Assembly: GCA_014377905.1 (NCBI GenBank)
Contig: JACMOQ010000421.1
Coordinates: 1 to 5,166 of the forward strand
Length of the DNA stretch: 5,166 nucleotides
Direction of reading: 5' to 3'
DNA from: Acetobacteraceae bacterium
Lineage (GTDB): Bacteria; Pseudomonadota; Alphaproteobacteria; Acetobacterales; Acetobacteraceae
The notes beneath the pieces are model-generated. The model was not told the origin of the DNA, did not search any database, and saw only the letters and a program-made list of their open reading frames with translations. Both the position numbers and the translations under genes were made by a program. How positions within the stretch are numbered: position 1 is the first letter of the stretch; every line of letters starts with the position of its first letter. This document shows positions 5,028-5,166 of the stretch, in pieces.

Positions 5028-5166
5028 CTACCCGCGCGGATGGCTCCGCCGCCAGACTTCCATCAGCGCTGCCGTATCGACATGGGTGTAGCGCTGCGTC
5101 GTCGAAAGGCTGGCATGGCCGAGCAGGTCCTGGATGGTGCGCAGATCGGCGCCATCGGCAAGCAGA
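5028..5166 (-). CDS. xerC: Tyrosine recombinase, C-terminal end, probably XerC
   Basis: The last 45 codons of a tyrosine recombinase enter from the right edge, in frame from 5165, ending with TAG at 5028-5030. The fragment contains LLADGADLRTIQDLLGHASL, with the second catalytic His in LLGH, followed by STTQRYTHVD, which holds the nucleophilic Tyr that joins covalently to DNA. The tail VDTAALMEVWRRSHPRG resembles the short C-terminal helix of XerC/XerD, through which the two recombinases contact each other. XerC acts with XerD at the chromosomal dif site to resolve chromosome dimers at division. The YTHVD sequence and the HPRG ending favour XerC over a phage integrase, but the remaining two thirds of the protein lie outside the window. 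The gene is 14 bases upstream of the methyltransferase, on the same strand. Confidence 0.8.
   Translation of the reverse strand, partial: LLADGADLRTIQDLLGHASLSTTQRYTHVDTAALMEVWRRSHPRG

Noticed and set aside
1..5166. CRISPR array, insertion sequence, rRNA or tRNA gene
   Set aside because: There are no spaced repeats, no transposase motifs or terminal inverted repeats, and no cloverleaf or rRNA-like stretch in the window.

Overview
The window looks like chromosomal DNA from an alphaproteobacterium. Members of the Sphingomonadales are my best guess, from the gene order fabD-fabG-acpP-fabF-mltG, the GC-rich codon use and the style of the proteins; the order is inference rather than proof. Every intact gene is read from the minus strand, so transcription runs from high to low coordinates.

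Layout from right to left (direction of transcription). At 5028-5166 is the C-terminal end of a tyrosine recombinase, most likely XerC, entering from beyond the window. After a 14-base gap comes an intact FkbM-family methyltransferase (4111-5013). It is visibly poorer in GC than the rest and carries a striking 46-bp quasi-palindrome inside its last codons. Next, on the plus strand, is a decayed fragment of a class II glutamine amidotransferase (about 3770-4057), missing its N-terminal part and interrupted by three amber codons within 12 bases. The fatty-acid operon follows: a promoter and a 5' stem-loop (3645-3695), fabD (2668-3627), fabG (1922-2656), a second probable promoter with a long leader, acpP (1538-1777), an intercistronic hairpin, fabF (203-1465) and the first 65 codons of mltG (1-195).

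How the genes work together. FabD loads malonyl groups onto the acyl carrier protein AcpP. FabF condenses malonyl-AcpP with the growing acyl-AcpP, and FabG reduces the resulting 3-ketoacyl-AcpP. The chain feeds membrane phospholipid and lipid A synthesis. MltG, at the end of the run, is a membrane-anchored peptidoglycan lytic transglycosylase, so the operon links lipid supply with cell-wall growth. The methyltransferase and the amidotransferase remnant have no evident link to fatty-acid synthesis and mark a more changeable stretch between two conserved loci.

I see no wholly new system. The points most worth a second look are: the palindrome inside the methyltransferase gene; matching promoter architecture in front of fabD and acpP (a 13-bp inverted repeat abutting the -10 in each); the amber cluster in the amidotransferase remnant; and an Asp at the usual Asn position of the FabG catalytic tetrad.
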